Source of the DNA: Bremerella cremea
GTDB taxonomy: Bacteria > Planctomycetota > Planctomycetia > Pirellulales > Pirellulaceae
Length of the DNA stretch: 64,000 nucleotides
Direction: 5' to 3'
NCBI RefSeq assembly: GCF_003335505.1
Contig: NZ_QPEX01000045.1
Coordinates: 186,001 to 250,000, forward strand
The notes under the pieces were generated by a model. The model was given only the letters and a program-made list of their open reading frames with translations, was not told the DNA's origin and made no database searches. The position numbers and the translations under genes were made by a program. How positions within the stretch are numbered: the first letter of the stretch is position 1; each line of letters begins with the position of its first letter. This document shows, one piece after another, positions 53,864 to 63,521 of the stretch.

Positions 53864-55381
53864 GCGCCCAGCTTCGTCGCTGTCGAGATAGTCTCCTAGC
53901 GGCAAGATCACCTTTACCAACGTGCCATGCCCAGGAGAACTCAAGATCCGGGCTTCGCCGCCGAGCAAATTTGCCCGTTCATAAATTCCAGAAAGACCAC
54001 AGCGTCGGGGATCGACCTGGCTGGGATCAAAACCGCACCCTTCGTCACGTACCGAGATTTTAATCTCCTTGTCTATCTGCAAGATTGTAATACTCGCAGT
54101 ATTGGCCTGACTATGTCTCCGCGCATTGTTTACCGCTTCCTGAACGGTTCGGTAAATGGCCATCTCCAAAGAAGGAGCCAAGCGGGAAAATTCCAAGTCG
54201 TGATGGAAGTCGATGGCAAAGTTATCTTCCATCATGCGGGTGACTAAATCGTCGATCGCCGCGACGACACCTCCTTCTTCCAGGCTTAAAGGACGCAAGC
54301 CGTTGAGCAGTCGTCGAATCTCGCCAATCGCATTGGCCAAAAGCTGCGTCCCTCGTTTAACCTCTACTTGGCCGTCCGTATCGGTTGGGATCAAGCTGAC
54401 CCCCGTTTGTAGAAACATGAGCGAGCCAGTCATATCTTGGACGACACCATCGTGGATTTCGTAAGCGATCAAACGACGATCTCGTTCGTTGGTATCCAGC
54501 AAGCGGCGAAGGGCCATGCGATCTCTTAGAATTCCTTCTTCCCGCTGTTTATGAGCGCTGATATCCAAAAAGCAAGTTAGCATCGCCGATCGCTGAGCAT
54601 ATTTAATCTTGTCGATGTAAAGCGCTAAATGAAGAATGTCTCCATTGTGCGTCTTCATTCTGAGGGTGTTTCCCCGTATAGGCTCGCCACGGGAAATTCG
54701 ACCTAGTAAAGATTGTCGCTGCGCTGGATCCGCATAGTAGTTACTGGCGACCTGATCTTGGATCTTGTCATAAGGGATCGCGAAGGTTTCCGCCAAGGCC
54801 TTGTTCCCGTAGAGAATTTGTCCTGTCTCCAGATCGGAGATTGAAACTGGCACGGGCGTATTATCCACCATGATCTCAAGTCGGCGGTCACTCTCGGCTA
54901 GTTCCTCAGCAATCTTGTCTTTGCTCTGAATGATCGCATCGAGCTTTTCATGCTCTTCGGTCACGTCCAGCGAAACACCAACGACCAACGGCTCTCCTTC
55001 GCAAGCCTTCATCGGCGCATACAAAGTCTGCAGCATCCGTCCGGTCGTCTCGCTGCGAATGCGCACCATCTGCTCGCGTTGCTCTTCAAAGGTTCGCGTA
55101 ATCGCCGCTTCGAGCACCTTGGCGTCTTCCAGAGTGACGAAGTCCCGTATATACATTCCGGTCGGCTGTTCATGGCAGTCCGCACGGGAATGATTGAGAT
55201 AGATGATTTGGTATTCGCGCGTGATGACAAAGACGAACACTGGCGTCGACTTAAGAATCCGATTGAATCGATCGTTCTCTTGCTTCAGTCGGGCGTTTTC
55301 CTGCTCAAGTTCCGCAACGCGCCAGGCCAGCGTCTCTGCCGTATCGCCACGATAGCAAGTGTCTTTTTGGTCAGGATTCAA
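53861..55381 (-). CDS. PAS-domain sensor histidine kinase (HisKA_3, NarX-like)
   Basis: A 506-residue soluble kinase. A coiled start (AWRVAELEQENARLKQEN) leads to two PAS domains (ILKSTPVFVFVITREYQIIY; MVDNTPVPVSISDLETGQIL), then a HisKA_3 dimerisation helix with the phosphoacceptor His (AYEIHDGVVQDMTGSL) and an ATPase domain (EAVNNARRHSQA, RDEGCGFDPS, GLSGIYERANLLGGEA). Kinases of this type phosphorylate NarL-like regulators; none is adjacent. The frame extends to an ATG at 55456, but that part lies inside the xylA terminator, so I prefer the TTG at 55381 with GGAAGG ahead. Confidence 0.87.
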   Translation of the reverse strand: MNPDQKDTCYRGDTAETLAWRVAELEQENARLKQENDRFNRILKSTPVFVFVITREYQIIYLNHSRADCHEQPTGMYIRDFVTLEDAKVLEAAITRTFEEQREQMVRIRSETTGRMLQTLYAPMKACEGEPLVVGVSLDVTEEHEKLDAIIQSKDKIAEELAESDRRLEIMVDNTPVPVSISDLETGQILYGNKALAETFAIPYDKIQDQVASNYYADPAQRQSLLGRISRGEPIRGNTLRMKTHNGDILHLALYIDKIKYAQRSAMLTCFLDISAHKQREEGILRDRMALRRLLDTNERDRRLIAYEIHDGVVQDMTGSLMFLQTGVSLIPTDTDGQVEVKRGTQLLANAIGEIRRLLNGLRPLSLEEGGVVAAIDDLVTRMMEDNFAIDFHHDLEFSRLAPSLEMAIYRTVQEAVNNARRHSQANTASITILQIDKEIKISVRDEGCGFDPSQVDPRRCGLSGIYERANLLGGEARILSSPGHGTLVKVILPLGDYLDSDEAGR

Positions 55382-55415
55382 GATACGCCGCCTTCCACGA
55401 AAAGAAGATGAGCCC

Positions 55416-55454
55416 AAAAAAAAGGATTGCTGGAAGTCGACCCTCCAGCAATCC
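55416..55454 (-). terminator. Intrinsic terminator of xylA
   Basis: On the minus strand: an 11-bp perfect stem (GGATTGCTGGA/TCCAGCAATCC), a 9-base loop and eight T residues. It lies 50 bp after the xylA stop and argues against any start of the next gene before 55416. Confidence 0.95.
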
Positions 55455-55503
55455 ATTCTAGCTATTGTTTCCCATCAAACGAGGGGAAAAATCGGCCTAA
55501 GCC

Positions 55504-56814
55504 CTATAGGTACATATTGAAAATGTGTTCCAACAGTTCCTGGCGGCCACTTTCGTTCGGGCTGGCTTCCCCTTTGGCGAGCATGTAGGCTTCGAGCGTT
55601 TTGAAATCGTGCTTGCCAGCTTCAATTTCAGATCCAACCCCTTCGTCCCAGCTCTTATAACGCTGCTTGACAAACTCGTCCAACTTGCCGTCCGCACGAA
55701 TAGCAGCAGCAATTCGTAGCCCCTTGGCGAAAGCGTCCATGCCGCCGATGTGAGCATAGAACAAGTCGAGCGGCTCGAAGCTCTCGCGTCGGACCTTGGC
55801 ATCGAAGTTCACGCCACCAGTTCCCAGACCGCCATACTTCAAAATCGAAAGCATGCACTCGGTGGTCAGGTAGTAGTTAGTCGGGAATTGATCGGTGTCC
55901 CAACCCAACAGCAGGTCGCCGGTATTGGCATCGATCGAACCCAGCATTCCGCTTTGCCCGGCGTACTCCAGCTCGTGCTGCATGGTATGTCCGGCCAGGG
56001 TGGCATGGTTCGTTTCTAGGTTCATCTTGAAGTACTTGTCCAAGTCGTACGACTTGAGGAACGCCAGACAGTTGGCGGTGTCGAAATCGTACTGATGCTT
56101 GGTCGGCTCTTTCGGCTTCGGTTCGATGAGGAACTGGCCATCGAAACCGATCTCCTTGGCATAGTCGACTGCCATGTGAAAGAACTTAGCCAAGTGATCT
56201 AGTTCACGCTTCATGTCGGTGTTGAGCAGGTTCTGGTAACCTTCACGGCCTCCCCAGAACACATAGTTCTCGCCACCCAACTGCTTGGTGATTTCCAACG
56301 CTTTCTTGACACTGCAGGCGGCATAAGCAAAAGCATCTGCGTTGCAGCTTGTAGCGGCACCATGCATAAAGCGTGGGTGGCTGAACATATTGGCCGTTCC
56401 CCACAACAGCTTGATGCCGGTCCGTTCCTGCTCTTCCTGCAGGGCAGCCGCAACGGCGTCGAAGTTCTTGTAGGTTTCCGCCAGGTTCGCGCCCTCCGGG
56501 GCAACGTCCCGATCGTGGAACGCATAGAACGGAGCGTCCAACTTTTCGATGAACTCGAAAGCGACCTTTACCCGCTTGATCGCGTTATCGAGAGAATCGG
56601 TTCCGTCATCCCAAGGACGAACGGCAGTGCCAGGACCAAACGGATCGGCACCGGTTCCACGGAACGTGTGCCAATAGACCACGCTGAAGCGGAAATGCTC
56701 CTTCATGGTCTTTCCCTCGATCACTTCGTCTGGGTTGTACCAGCGAAACGCCAGAGGGTTACGTGAATCGGGGCCTTCGTATTCAATTTTGCCAACATTG
56801 GGGAACGCGGTCAT
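55504..56814 (-). CDS. xylA: Xylose isomerase
   Basis: A 436-residue class II xylose isomerase, which turns D-xylose into D-xylulose (and glucose into fructose). The catalytic His is in APFYAFHDRDVAPEG, and metal ligands are in FLIEPKPKEPTKHQYDFD, MNLETNHATLAGHTM and SIDANTGDLLLGWDTDQFP. YVFWGGREGYQ is also typical. I chose ATG 56814 (MTAFPNVGKIEYEG) with GGAAAG ahead. No xylulokinase or transporter is adjacent, so it stands alone before its own terminator. Confidence 0.96.
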   Translation of the reverse strand: MTAFPNVGKIEYEGPDSRNPLAFRWYNPDEVIEGKTMKEHFRFSVVYWHTFRGTGADPFGPGTAVRPWDDGTDSLDNAIKRVKVAFEFIEKLDAPFYAFHDRDVAPEGANLAETYKNFDAVAAALQEEQERTGIKLLWGTANMFSHPRFMHGAATSCNADAFAYAACSVKKALEITKQLGGENYVFWGGREGYQNLLNTDMKRELDHLAKFFHMAVDYAKEIGFDGQFLIEPKPKEPTKHQYDFDTANCLAFLKSYDLDKYFKMNLETNHATLAGHTMQHELEYAGQSGMLGSIDANTGDLLLGWDTDQFPTNYYLTTECMLSILKYGGLGTGGVNFDAKVRRESFEPLDLFYAHIGGMDAFAKGLRIAAAIRADGKLDEFVKQRYKSWDEGVGSEIEAGKHDFKTLEAYMLAKGEASPNESGRQELLEHIFNMYL

Positions 56815-56875
56815 GGCTCTTTCCAAAAGGGGTGTTGAGAGTTTGCGTTAGGAGGAGATGAGACCTAGACGGCAT

Positions 56876-58306
56876 CTAGAGCTCTAACTGAGACTCGGCG
56901 AACACCATTTCACTTTGGTGACGCTTTACTTCGGCCAGGATGGTTTCGATAACCTCGGGGTTTTCCTTGGCCACGTTACGAGATTCGCCCGGGTCATGTT
57001 CAATGTTAAATAGAACCGGCGGATCATGAATTTCAGGCTTTGGCTGGCCGTAACCAGCTTGGGTTTTAAAGTGCAGTTTCCACGGACCGTAACGGACTGC
57101 CGTCAGATCGTAGCCGCGATAGTAAAAGAACGCTTCCCGAGTACTCTTACCCGTTTGCTTCAGCACCGGTGTTAAATCATGGCTGTCGAAAGTTCGATCG
57201 TTCGGCATCTCTAAGTCGGCAAGCGAGTGAAAAGTCGCCATCAGATCCATTGTGCTGCCGATATCCGCCGCGACCGAAGCCGCCGGAATGGTCTTCGGCC
57301 ACCAGAAGATCGTGGGCTCTCGCATGCCACCATCCCAAGTACTTCCCTTACCGCCACGCAACGGTCCCGCCGATCCGCCATGGTCGCCATAAGGCAGCCA
57401 GGGGCCGTTATCACTGCAGAACACAACGAGCGTGTTATCATCCAGCCCGGTATCGCGTAACTTTTGCAGCACCTGACCCACACTCCAATCGATCTCTTCA
57501 ATCACGTCGCCAAAGTAACCACGACGGCTGACACCTTCAAATTCAGGAGAACGAAACAGGGGCACATGCGGCATCGAATGGGCCAGGTAAATGAAGAATG
57601 GCTCTTCTTGATGTTCGTCGATGAACTTAACCGCTTCTTCCGTATAGCGACGCGTAATGGTGGTTTGCTCGGCGGGTCGTTCGACAATTTCTTCATTCCG
57701 CATCAAAGGAACGTTGAAGTACTCGCTCTTAGGATTCCACATCGAAGCGCGTCCCTTAGGCGCCTCCGGCACGCGATCCATGTCGTTGGAATAAGGGATT
57801 CCGAAGTAGTAATCGAAACCGTTGTTGGTTGGCAAAAACTGCTTGTGATGCCCCAAGTGCCACTTGCCAATACAAGCGGTGGCATAGCCACCTTCTTGCA
57901 ACGCTTCAGCCAAGGTGATTTCTTCCGCAGGCAGCCCCCCCTTCGAATCAGGGAAAAGCACACGGCGTTTGTTACCGCACATTCCACTTCGGCAAGGAAG
58001 CCGGCCCGTCATCAAGGCCGCACGACTAGGCGTACAGACAGAAGCACCCACATAAAACTGGGTGAGCTTCATTCCTTCAGCGGCCATCCGATCGAGCTGC
58101 TTGGTGCGAATTGTCGGGTTACCGAAGCAGCCCAGATCGCCGTACCCCAGATCATCGCAGAAAATAACCACGAAGTTAGGAGGACGCTTCTGAGCGTTAA
58201 CTTGAGTGTTAGCCACCTCTTGAGCATCAGACGTTTGCCAACCCGCAAAAACCCCTAGGAGCATTGCAAGCAACGGCACTGACAGACGGGTGCGGAGTTT
58301 GGGCAT
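56876..58306 (-). CDS. Exported arylsulfatase-type sulfatase
   Basis: A 476-residue type I sulfatase. A signal peptide (LSVPLLAMLLGVFAGWQ) precedes the catalytic domain with PNFVVIFCDDLGYGDLGCFG (metal-binding Asp pair) and the formylglycine signature CTPSRAALMTGR; Cys91 is converted to formylglycine by a sulfatase-maturating enzyme. HSMPHVPLFRSPEF and FCSDNGPWLPYGDHGGSAGP are also typical. It would desulfate a polysaccharide or glycan outside the cytoplasm, as is common in marine planctomycetes. ATG 58306 begins the signal; GGAG is 10 bases ahead. Confidence 0.93.
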   Translation of the reverse strand: MPKLRTRLSVPLLAMLLGVFAGWQTSDAQEVANTQVNAQKRPPNFVVIFCDDLGYGDLGCFGNPTIRTKQLDRMAAEGMKLTQFYVGASVCTPSRAALMTGRLPCRSGMCGNKRRVLFPDSKGGLPAEEITLAEALQEGGYATACIGKWHLGHHKQFLPTNNGFDYYFGIPYSNDMDRVPEAPKGRASMWNPKSEYFNVPLMRNEEIVERPAEQTTITRRYTEEAVKFIDEHQEEPFFIYLAHSMPHVPLFRSPEFEGVSRRGYFGDVIEEIDWSVGQVLQKLRDTGLDDNTLVVFCSDNGPWLPYGDHGGSAGPLRGGKGSTWDGGMREPTIFWWPKTIPAASVAADIGSTMDLMATFHSLADLEMPNDRTFDSHDLTPVLKQTGKSTREAFFYYRGYDLTAVRYGPWKLHFKTQAGYGQPKPEIHDPPVLFNIEHDPGESRNVAKENPEVIETILAEVKRHQSEMVFAESQLEL

Positions 58307-58439
58307 GAGGTTAAATCTCCGGAAGAGCGACGAGCGCGAAAAGGTAGGCTTGATGGTCATCATAAGGCCTCCGCAGGCTTCATTCAACCAACGAGGGCTT
58401 ACACAAATCGGAGAAATTTTTCATCTTCACAAGCCGTGC

Positions 58440-59249
58440 TTATGAAGATGTGAACCGCTTCAAAAGCCAGTCTCCCCAGGCTCCTGATAACTGAGCGATC
58501 GAAAACAGCACCCGAGCTTTGCCTGGGACGACGATTTCCGTTTGATGTTTTTCACAACCAACAAGCACCCGTTTGGCCAGGTCGGTTGGATCGATTGCTT
58601 TCACTTTTACGCCTGCCCCAGGGCTGCGTGCCGCCTCGGGCAGACCGGAAGCCTGAGCCTCGTAACGCTGGCCGGCATCTTCACGGGCAATCGGGCCAGG
58701 ACAAACCAGCAAGACATGAACGCCGGCTTCAGCCAGTTCCAGCCGAAGTTGATGGTTCATACCGGCCAGGGCGAACTTGGACGTGGCATACGGCCCAATA
58801 AACTTCGAGGCACTTTTCGAGGCCAGCGATCCCATATTCACCACATGCCCCTGCGATGCTTTAAGCATCTCGCTGGCAGATTGAATACAACGCACGGCAG
58901 AAAGAACATTCAGGTCGAACGAGATAAGAAAGTCGTCGATGGAGGTTTCACATACAAGGCCTCGCGAACTGGCCCCAGCAATGTTGAACAACGCATCAAG
59001 CTTCCCATGACGGTCGCGAACATCGTTGAATAGTTCGACAACCGAATCATCGCACGTTACGTCCGTGGGCACGAGCGTTGTGTGTTGACCACCAGGATCG
59101 ATCGCCTCTGCCGCAATTTGCAGCTTAGCGAGATCACGCGCAGCCAAAACCACATGGCACCCTTGTTTTACAAGTTGTCCCGCGAGGATACGCCCGAAAC
59201 CTTGTGAGGCTCCGGTAACCACCGCTACTTTATCCCGCCAGTAAGTCAC
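58440..59249 (-). CDS. Short-chain dehydrogenase/reductase
   Basis: A 269-residue SDR. The cofactor motif is VVTGASQGFGR, the structural NAG region reads LFNIAGASSRG, and the catalytic pair is YATSK with a Ser in VVNMGSLASKSAS. The C-terminus has a hydrophobic end (FSIAQLSGAWGDWLLKRF) as in membrane-associated SDRs such as the DltE-like group. Substrate unknown. The start is GTG 59249. A hairpin (58422-58450) overlaps its stop codon. Confidence 0.9.
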   Translation of the reverse strand: MTYWRDKVAVVTGASQGFGRILAGQLVKQGCHVVLAARDLAKLQIAAEAIDPGGQHTTLVPTDVTCDDSVVELFNDVRDRHGKLDALFNIAGASSRGLVCETSIDDFLISFDLNVLSAVRCIQSASEMLKASQGHVVNMGSLASKSASKFIGPYATSKFALAGMNHQLRLELAEAGVHVLLVCPGPIAREDAGQRYEAQASGLPEAARSPGAGVKVKAIDPTDLAKRVLVGCEKHQTEIVVPGKARVLFSIAQLSGAWGDWLLKRFTSS

Positions 59250-59351
59250 CGTTGTCGTTCTATCTCTTGAGAAGCGAAATCGTGTTGTCCAACAAAAACC
59301 CCTGATCCGCGCAGAGCGAACCAGGGGATGGGTGCATGATGGGAGTCAATA

Positions 59352-60773
59352 TTATACGGTGACTTCATACCCTTTGCGAGCATCTCGCGATTGCATCGCA
59401 TTGGCCTGCTGGTCGTCCAGGATTTGCTCGGTTTTGGGATCCCACTTGAGCGTGCGATTCAAGCGAATGGCAATGTTCGACAGGTGGCACGTCGTCAACG
59501 CTCGATGATGGGTGAAGACATCGGAAATCGGTTGTTTACGAGCTTTCACCGCTTCAAAGAAGTTAACCATATGGGCATTGCCTCGCGCTGGCATGTTTCC
59601 GCCGTAGATCTCGGCGATGGCATTCTCTGGCAGGGGGTTATCCTTCAGGGCATCGACCGGAGCCCCCACGATCTTGCCACGATTCACTAGGAAACGTCCT
59701 TCCGTTCCCATGAACATGATCCCATTGTCGAAACCGAGTTCGTCTTGGTGCGAATCCTTGATGTCCATCACCACGCCGTCACCAAACGTCGCTTTGACGT
59801 GGAAACGGGTCGCCGTGTTATAGCGATCATCCTGCACGGGCATGCCGTCCTGGAAATCGACAGGATGCTCGACGTAAAGAGGTTCGATCGAACTTGGCCC
59901 CATCCCGTCTTCACTTTGGCCAATCGCCCATTGTGCGATATCGACATGGTGGGCCCCCCAGTCGGTGAGCTTACCGCCAGAGTATTCGTACCACCAGCGG
60001 AACTCGTAATGACAACGCGTGTTGACCGTGTTGCCGTTCTTTCCCCAGCGATAGTCGACCAAGGGCGCTTGTCCCAACCATTTTTCCCAGTTCAAGCTGC
60101 TGGGGACATCGACCACGGGAATGGCATCGCAAGCCGGGGCTCCGCCGATCGCGACGGCAATGTTCTGCACCTCGCCGATCCGTCCATGACGGACCAACGC
60201 GACGGCCTGCAGGAAACGAAGCCCCATTTCACTTCGCTGCTGGGTACCAACCTGAAATACGCGACCCGTTTCCTTGGCGACCTGACAGATTTTCTTCCCC
60301 TCGTCAATCGTGAGGGTCAACGGCTTCTCGCAGTAGACATCTTTGCCGGCTTTCATGGCCTCGATGGCGATCTTCGAGTGCCAGTGGTCGGTGGTCACAA
60401 TGGTAACAATATCGATATCTTTGCGATCGAGGATCTTCTGATAGTCCTCGTAAACGTCGACCTGACGGTCAACGCCTTTTTTTGCCTGAATATCGGTCAC
60501 CCGCTTCTTAGCCCCAGCGGCATGATTGGCATCGACATCGCAAACGGCGGCTACGTCGCCCAACTGCATCGCATTGGGGCCCACGGCATGCCAGCGACTG
60601 CCGGTGCCAATACAACCGACAACCGGACGATCACTGGCTTCCTTCGCTTTCTGCTCGTCCGCAGCCATCGCGTTCTGGCCGGTGAAGAAATATGGCACAG
60701 ACGCAGCGGCGGCGGTTGTCGCAGCGGAATGCTTCAAAAATTGGCGCCGATCCGATTTTCGTTGACTCAAAGC
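59352..60773 (-). CDS. Tat-exported Gfo/Idh/MocA family oxidoreductase
   Basis: A 473-residue protein like the one at 23578-24873. A twin-arginine signal (KSDRRQFLKHSAATTAAAAS) is followed by the Rossmann domain (PVVGCIGTGSRW, DIVTIVTTDHWHSKI), YCEKPLTLTIDEGK and the FRWWYEYSGGKLTDWGAHHV motif of the substrate domain. The frame runs to 60896, but the likely start is the TTG at 60773, 9 bases after GGAG, which puts the RR near residue 8 as expected for Tat. It would work on a sugar derivative in the periplasm. Confidence 0.87.
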   Translation of the reverse strand, partial: ALSQRKSDRRQFLKHSAATTAAAASVPYFFTGQNAMAADEQKAKEASDRPVVGCIGTGSRWHAVGPNAMQLGDVAAVCDVDANHAAGAKKRVTDIQAKKGVDRQVDVYEDYQKILDRKDIDIVTIVTTDHWHSKIAIEAMKAGKDVYCEKPLTLTIDEGKKICQVAKETGRVFQVGTQQRSEMGLRFLQAVALVRHGRIGEVQNIAVAIGGAPACDAIPVVDVPSSLNWEKWLGQAPLVDYRWGKNGNTVNTRCHYEFRWWYEYSGGKLTDWGAHHVDIAQWAIGQSEDGMGPSSIEPLYVEHPVDFQDGMPVQDDRYNTATRFHVKATFGDGVVMDIKDSHQDELGFDNGIMFMGTEGRFLVNRGKIVGAPVDALKDNPLPENAIAEIYGGNMPARGNAHMVNFFEAVKARKQPISDVFTHHRALTTCHLSNIAIRLNRTLKWDPKTEQILDDQQANAMQSRDARKGYEVTV

Positions 60774-61255
60774 GAGATACTCCACATAAGAAAAACTGGC
60801 ATGTCGTGGCACAACTGGCGGTACTTCACCAAGCAACCCAATCCACTCGATTAACGCCATCGCAATTACCAGCGACCGACAAGGGAATAGAGGCACGGCT
60901 TAGCAGAGGGTTAACGGGATTCAGTTTTTTATAATATTCTTTCCAGCCGTCAGATACCAGGAAACTCAAAAAAAGAGTGGGACTTACGCCACTTTTTGCA
61001 AATATCCCCCCTTTTGCCTTGAGCGGGATAAGTCGCCGTAATCAGGTGCCAAAGTTAAATAGATACCCATTGCCACCCAATACCACGTGGAATCACTCGC
61101 TCACGAGATTGTGGTAAGTGGAAATAAATCACGCTGCACGAGCAATAAGAATGGTTAAGGTTTTGAAAAACCCCATCGTCATGGCACGAGTGATGGGCTA
61201 GATTTATGCGTGTTGATTTCGTTTTTCCGAGTTGTTTTACCCCTGGCTGCGAAAT
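60774..61255. other. Divergent intergenic region
   Basis: About 480 bp between the Gfo/Idh/MocA gene and pyruvate kinase. A TATAAT at 60930-60935 (plus strand) has no -35 at the right distance. Otherwise nothing is recognised. Confidence 0.4.
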
Positions 61256-62722
61256 ATGTCTGCCGCTCGAATCTACCCGAACCGTGCCCGTACGAAGATC
61301 GTCGCCACCGTGGGACCTGCTTGCCGCAGTCCTGAGATGCTTGAGGAATTGATCCTCGCAGGGGTCGACGTCTTTCGTGTGAATTTGGCACACGGCGACC
61401 TGAAAGACCATTCCGAGGTCGTGAAGAACATTCGCGAGATCAGCGCACGTGTTGATCGTCCTATCGCCGCGCTGGCCGACCTCTCAGGCCCGAAAATTCG
61501 TCTCGGGATTCTGCAAGAAGAAATCGTTCAATGCCACGAGGATGAAATCTTCACCTTCGTCCGAGGGGAAGAAACGACCGAACCGAATCAACTGACCTGC
61601 AATTACAAACCTCTGATCGACGAACTGGAAGTCGGTAACGATGTGATGCTGGCCGACGGTACGGTCATGATGTCGGTACTCGAAAAGACGCCAGATTCGG
61701 CGATCTGCAAAGTGGTGCAAGCCGGGCCGATCCGCAGCCGGCAGGGGATCAACCTGCCAGGCACTAAACTCAGTGTGCCAGCCCTGACTCCGCAAGATAT
61801 CGAACACGTCAAATGGGCCGCAGAAAACGATCTGGATTACGTGAGCCTCAGCTTTGTGCGTTCCCCTGACGATCTGCGTCAACTACGCGACTTGCTCATG
61901 CAGCACGAATCGCGGGCTTTCATTATTGCCAAGATCGAAAAACGAGAAGCCCTCGACAACCTGGACGAAATCGTTCGTGAGTCGAACGGTGTGATGGTTG
62001 CCCGGGGTGACTTAGGGGTCGAAATCGATGTGGCAGAAGTTGCTGCCGCTCAAAAATTGATTGTCTCGACCTGCTCGCGCATCGGTCGCCCTGTGATCGT
62101 TGCCACGCAAATGCTCGACAGCATGACCACCTCGAATCGGCCCACACGCGCCGAAGCCACCGACGTGGCGAACGCCATTTTAGATGGTGCAGACGCGTGC
62201 ATGCTTTCAGGCGAAACGGCTGTGGGCGTGCATCCTGTGGCGGTTGTGAAGATGATGAACCGAATCATGATGGCCACCGAACGGATGTGGCTAGAGCAGC
62301 GTGGCAAAGCCAGTCGCATCGACAACCGTGTTGCCCAGGTTCACCCGGTTACCCAAGCGGTCGTCTCGGGAGCTTCGATTACCGCCGAACATCTCGACGC
62401 AAAGCTCGTGGTGACCGCGACCCGTACCGGTGGCACTGCGTTAACCAAAGCCAAACTTCGCGATGCCATTCCGACCATCAGCGTAAGTGACTCGGACGCT
62501 GCACTACGACGGATGTGTCTCTATTGGGGCGTGACCCCGATCTCCAATGCTCCGGTCCATAACGGCATTCAACTGCGTCGCTTCATCGATCAATGGGGCC
62601 TCAGTAACGGCTACTTGGAAGAAGGCGATCGAGTGGTTTTTGTTACCGGTGGCGGCATCATGCAATCGGCTGAGTACATTGTAGTGATTCACCGCGTCGA
62701 AAAGCCTCACGAGCAAGCTTAG
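61256..62722 (+). CDS. pyk: Pyruvate kinase
   Basis: A 488-residue glycolytic enzyme: phosphoenolpyruvate plus ADP to pyruvate plus ATP. The start RARTKIVATVGPACRSPEML, the signature IIAKIEKREALDNLDEIV with the active-site Lys, MVARGDLGVEID, ATQMLDSM (Asp where most have Glu) and MLSGETAVG are all present. The B domain and C-terminal regulatory domain are complete (ATRTGGTALTKAKL). ATG 61256 (MSAARIYPNRA) is chosen over an in-frame ATG at 61232. It stands alone. Confidence 0.96.
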   Translation: MSAARIYPNRARTKIVATVGPACRSPEMLEELILAGVDVFRVNLAHGDLKDHSEVVKNIREISARVDRPIAALADLSGPKIRLGILQEEIVQCHEDEIFTFVRGEETTEPNQLTCNYKPLIDELEVGNDVMLADGTVMMSVLEKTPDSAICKVVQAGPIRSRQGINLPGTKLSVPALTPQDIEHVKWAAENDLDYVSLSFVRSPDDLRQLRDLLMQHESRAFIIAKIEKREALDNLDEIVRESNGVMVARGDLGVEIDVAEVAAAQKLIVSTCSRIGRPVIVATQMLDSMTTSNRPTRAEATDVANAILDGADACMLSGETAVGVHPVAVVKMMNRIMMATERMWLEQRGKASRIDNRVAQVHPVTQAVVSGASITAEHLDAKLVVTATRTGGTALTKAKLRDAIPTISVSDSDAALRRMCLYWGVTPISNAPVHNGIQLRRFIDQWGLSNGYLEEGDRVVFVTGGGIMQSAEYIVVIHRVEKPHEQA

Positions 62723-62749
62723 TCGCAAACTCGGTAGCTAACTCACCGG

Positions 62750-63286
62750 TTACGAGATTTCCCCCTGATGGGCAGATATCAGGCTACGGATGGCGTGTTC
62801 GGTTAAATTACCGATCACGAAGCACCAAATTCCACCAAGTGCTGCACCGCTAATCATACAGACGGTCAGCACGGCCCAATTAAATTCTTGCGGCGGAAGG
62901 GAACGACCACTTACAATTCCCATCCCTCCGCCAATCACGGTTGCCTGAGCGGTACTGCAAACCTGCCAGACCGAGAGTCTAGTCCGCTCGGCCAGGTTTG
63001 GATTTTTCTTGCGGGGCATGACCACCGAACTCGCTTTGCCGGGCGGCAAGCCCTCAAACGGCTTACGGCTTTGCTCTTTCCGGTTGCGGTCCATCTGGCG
63101 TCCAACGTACGAGGCCAGTAAATGCACACCGACGACCAACAGCATTAAGACCGTCCAACATGCTGCCAAGGGCCCCAATAGCCTCAGGACACCAAACACG
63201 ACTCCACAGACGGCAATCACTACGGCGATTGCCCACAACGAAAAGCGGGGCAGGGCGTCGGCTACATTCGGGCCTTGGTCAGTCAT
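62750..63286 (-). CDS. Hypothetical four-helix membrane protein
   Basis: A 178-residue protein with two membrane segments near the start (about 17-35 and 40-60), a basic loop (RQMDRNRKEQSRKPFEGLPP) and two more at the end (about 115-135 and 140-162). No family is recognised. ATG 63286 has AAGGGAA ahead. It converges on pyruvate kinase, 27 bp apart. Confidence 0.75.
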   Translation of the reverse strand: MTDQGPNVADALPRFSLWAIAVVIAVCGVVFGVLRLLGPLAACWTVLMLLVVGVHLLASYVGRQMDRNRKEQSRKPFEGLPPGKASSVVMPRKKNPNLAERTRLSVWQVCSTAQATVIGGGMGIVSGRSLPPQEFNWAVLTVCMISGAALGGIWCFVIGNLTEHAIRSLISAHQGEIS

Positions 63287-63521
63287 ACAATTCCCTTCAT
63301 GAATGAATCCCAGTATCAACGGTATCGTAGCGACCGTACGGCAACTCGCCAAACAAAAGCTTACCGATGGCCGTACGAATTAAAGAAGCATGCCACGCCT
63401 TGACGAAAAGGACGGGGAGCCGCAAAATTCGGCATAACGTCGCCATCAACTCCATAAGAGCGACGTAAAATAAAACAGCCCGCCATTAACGAGGTGTGGC
63501 AAACTTCTTGGAAAGACAGCG

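Noticed and set aside
58422..58450. Hairpin at the end of the SDR gene as a terminator
   Set aside because: In the direction of the gene it is followed by A residues, not T. It may be an RNA 3' structure but not a classical terminator.
59745..60854. 369-codon plus-strand frame opposite the second Gfo/Idh/MocA gene
   Set aside because: The minus strand carries a full family signature; the plus frame has no motif and no ribosome site.
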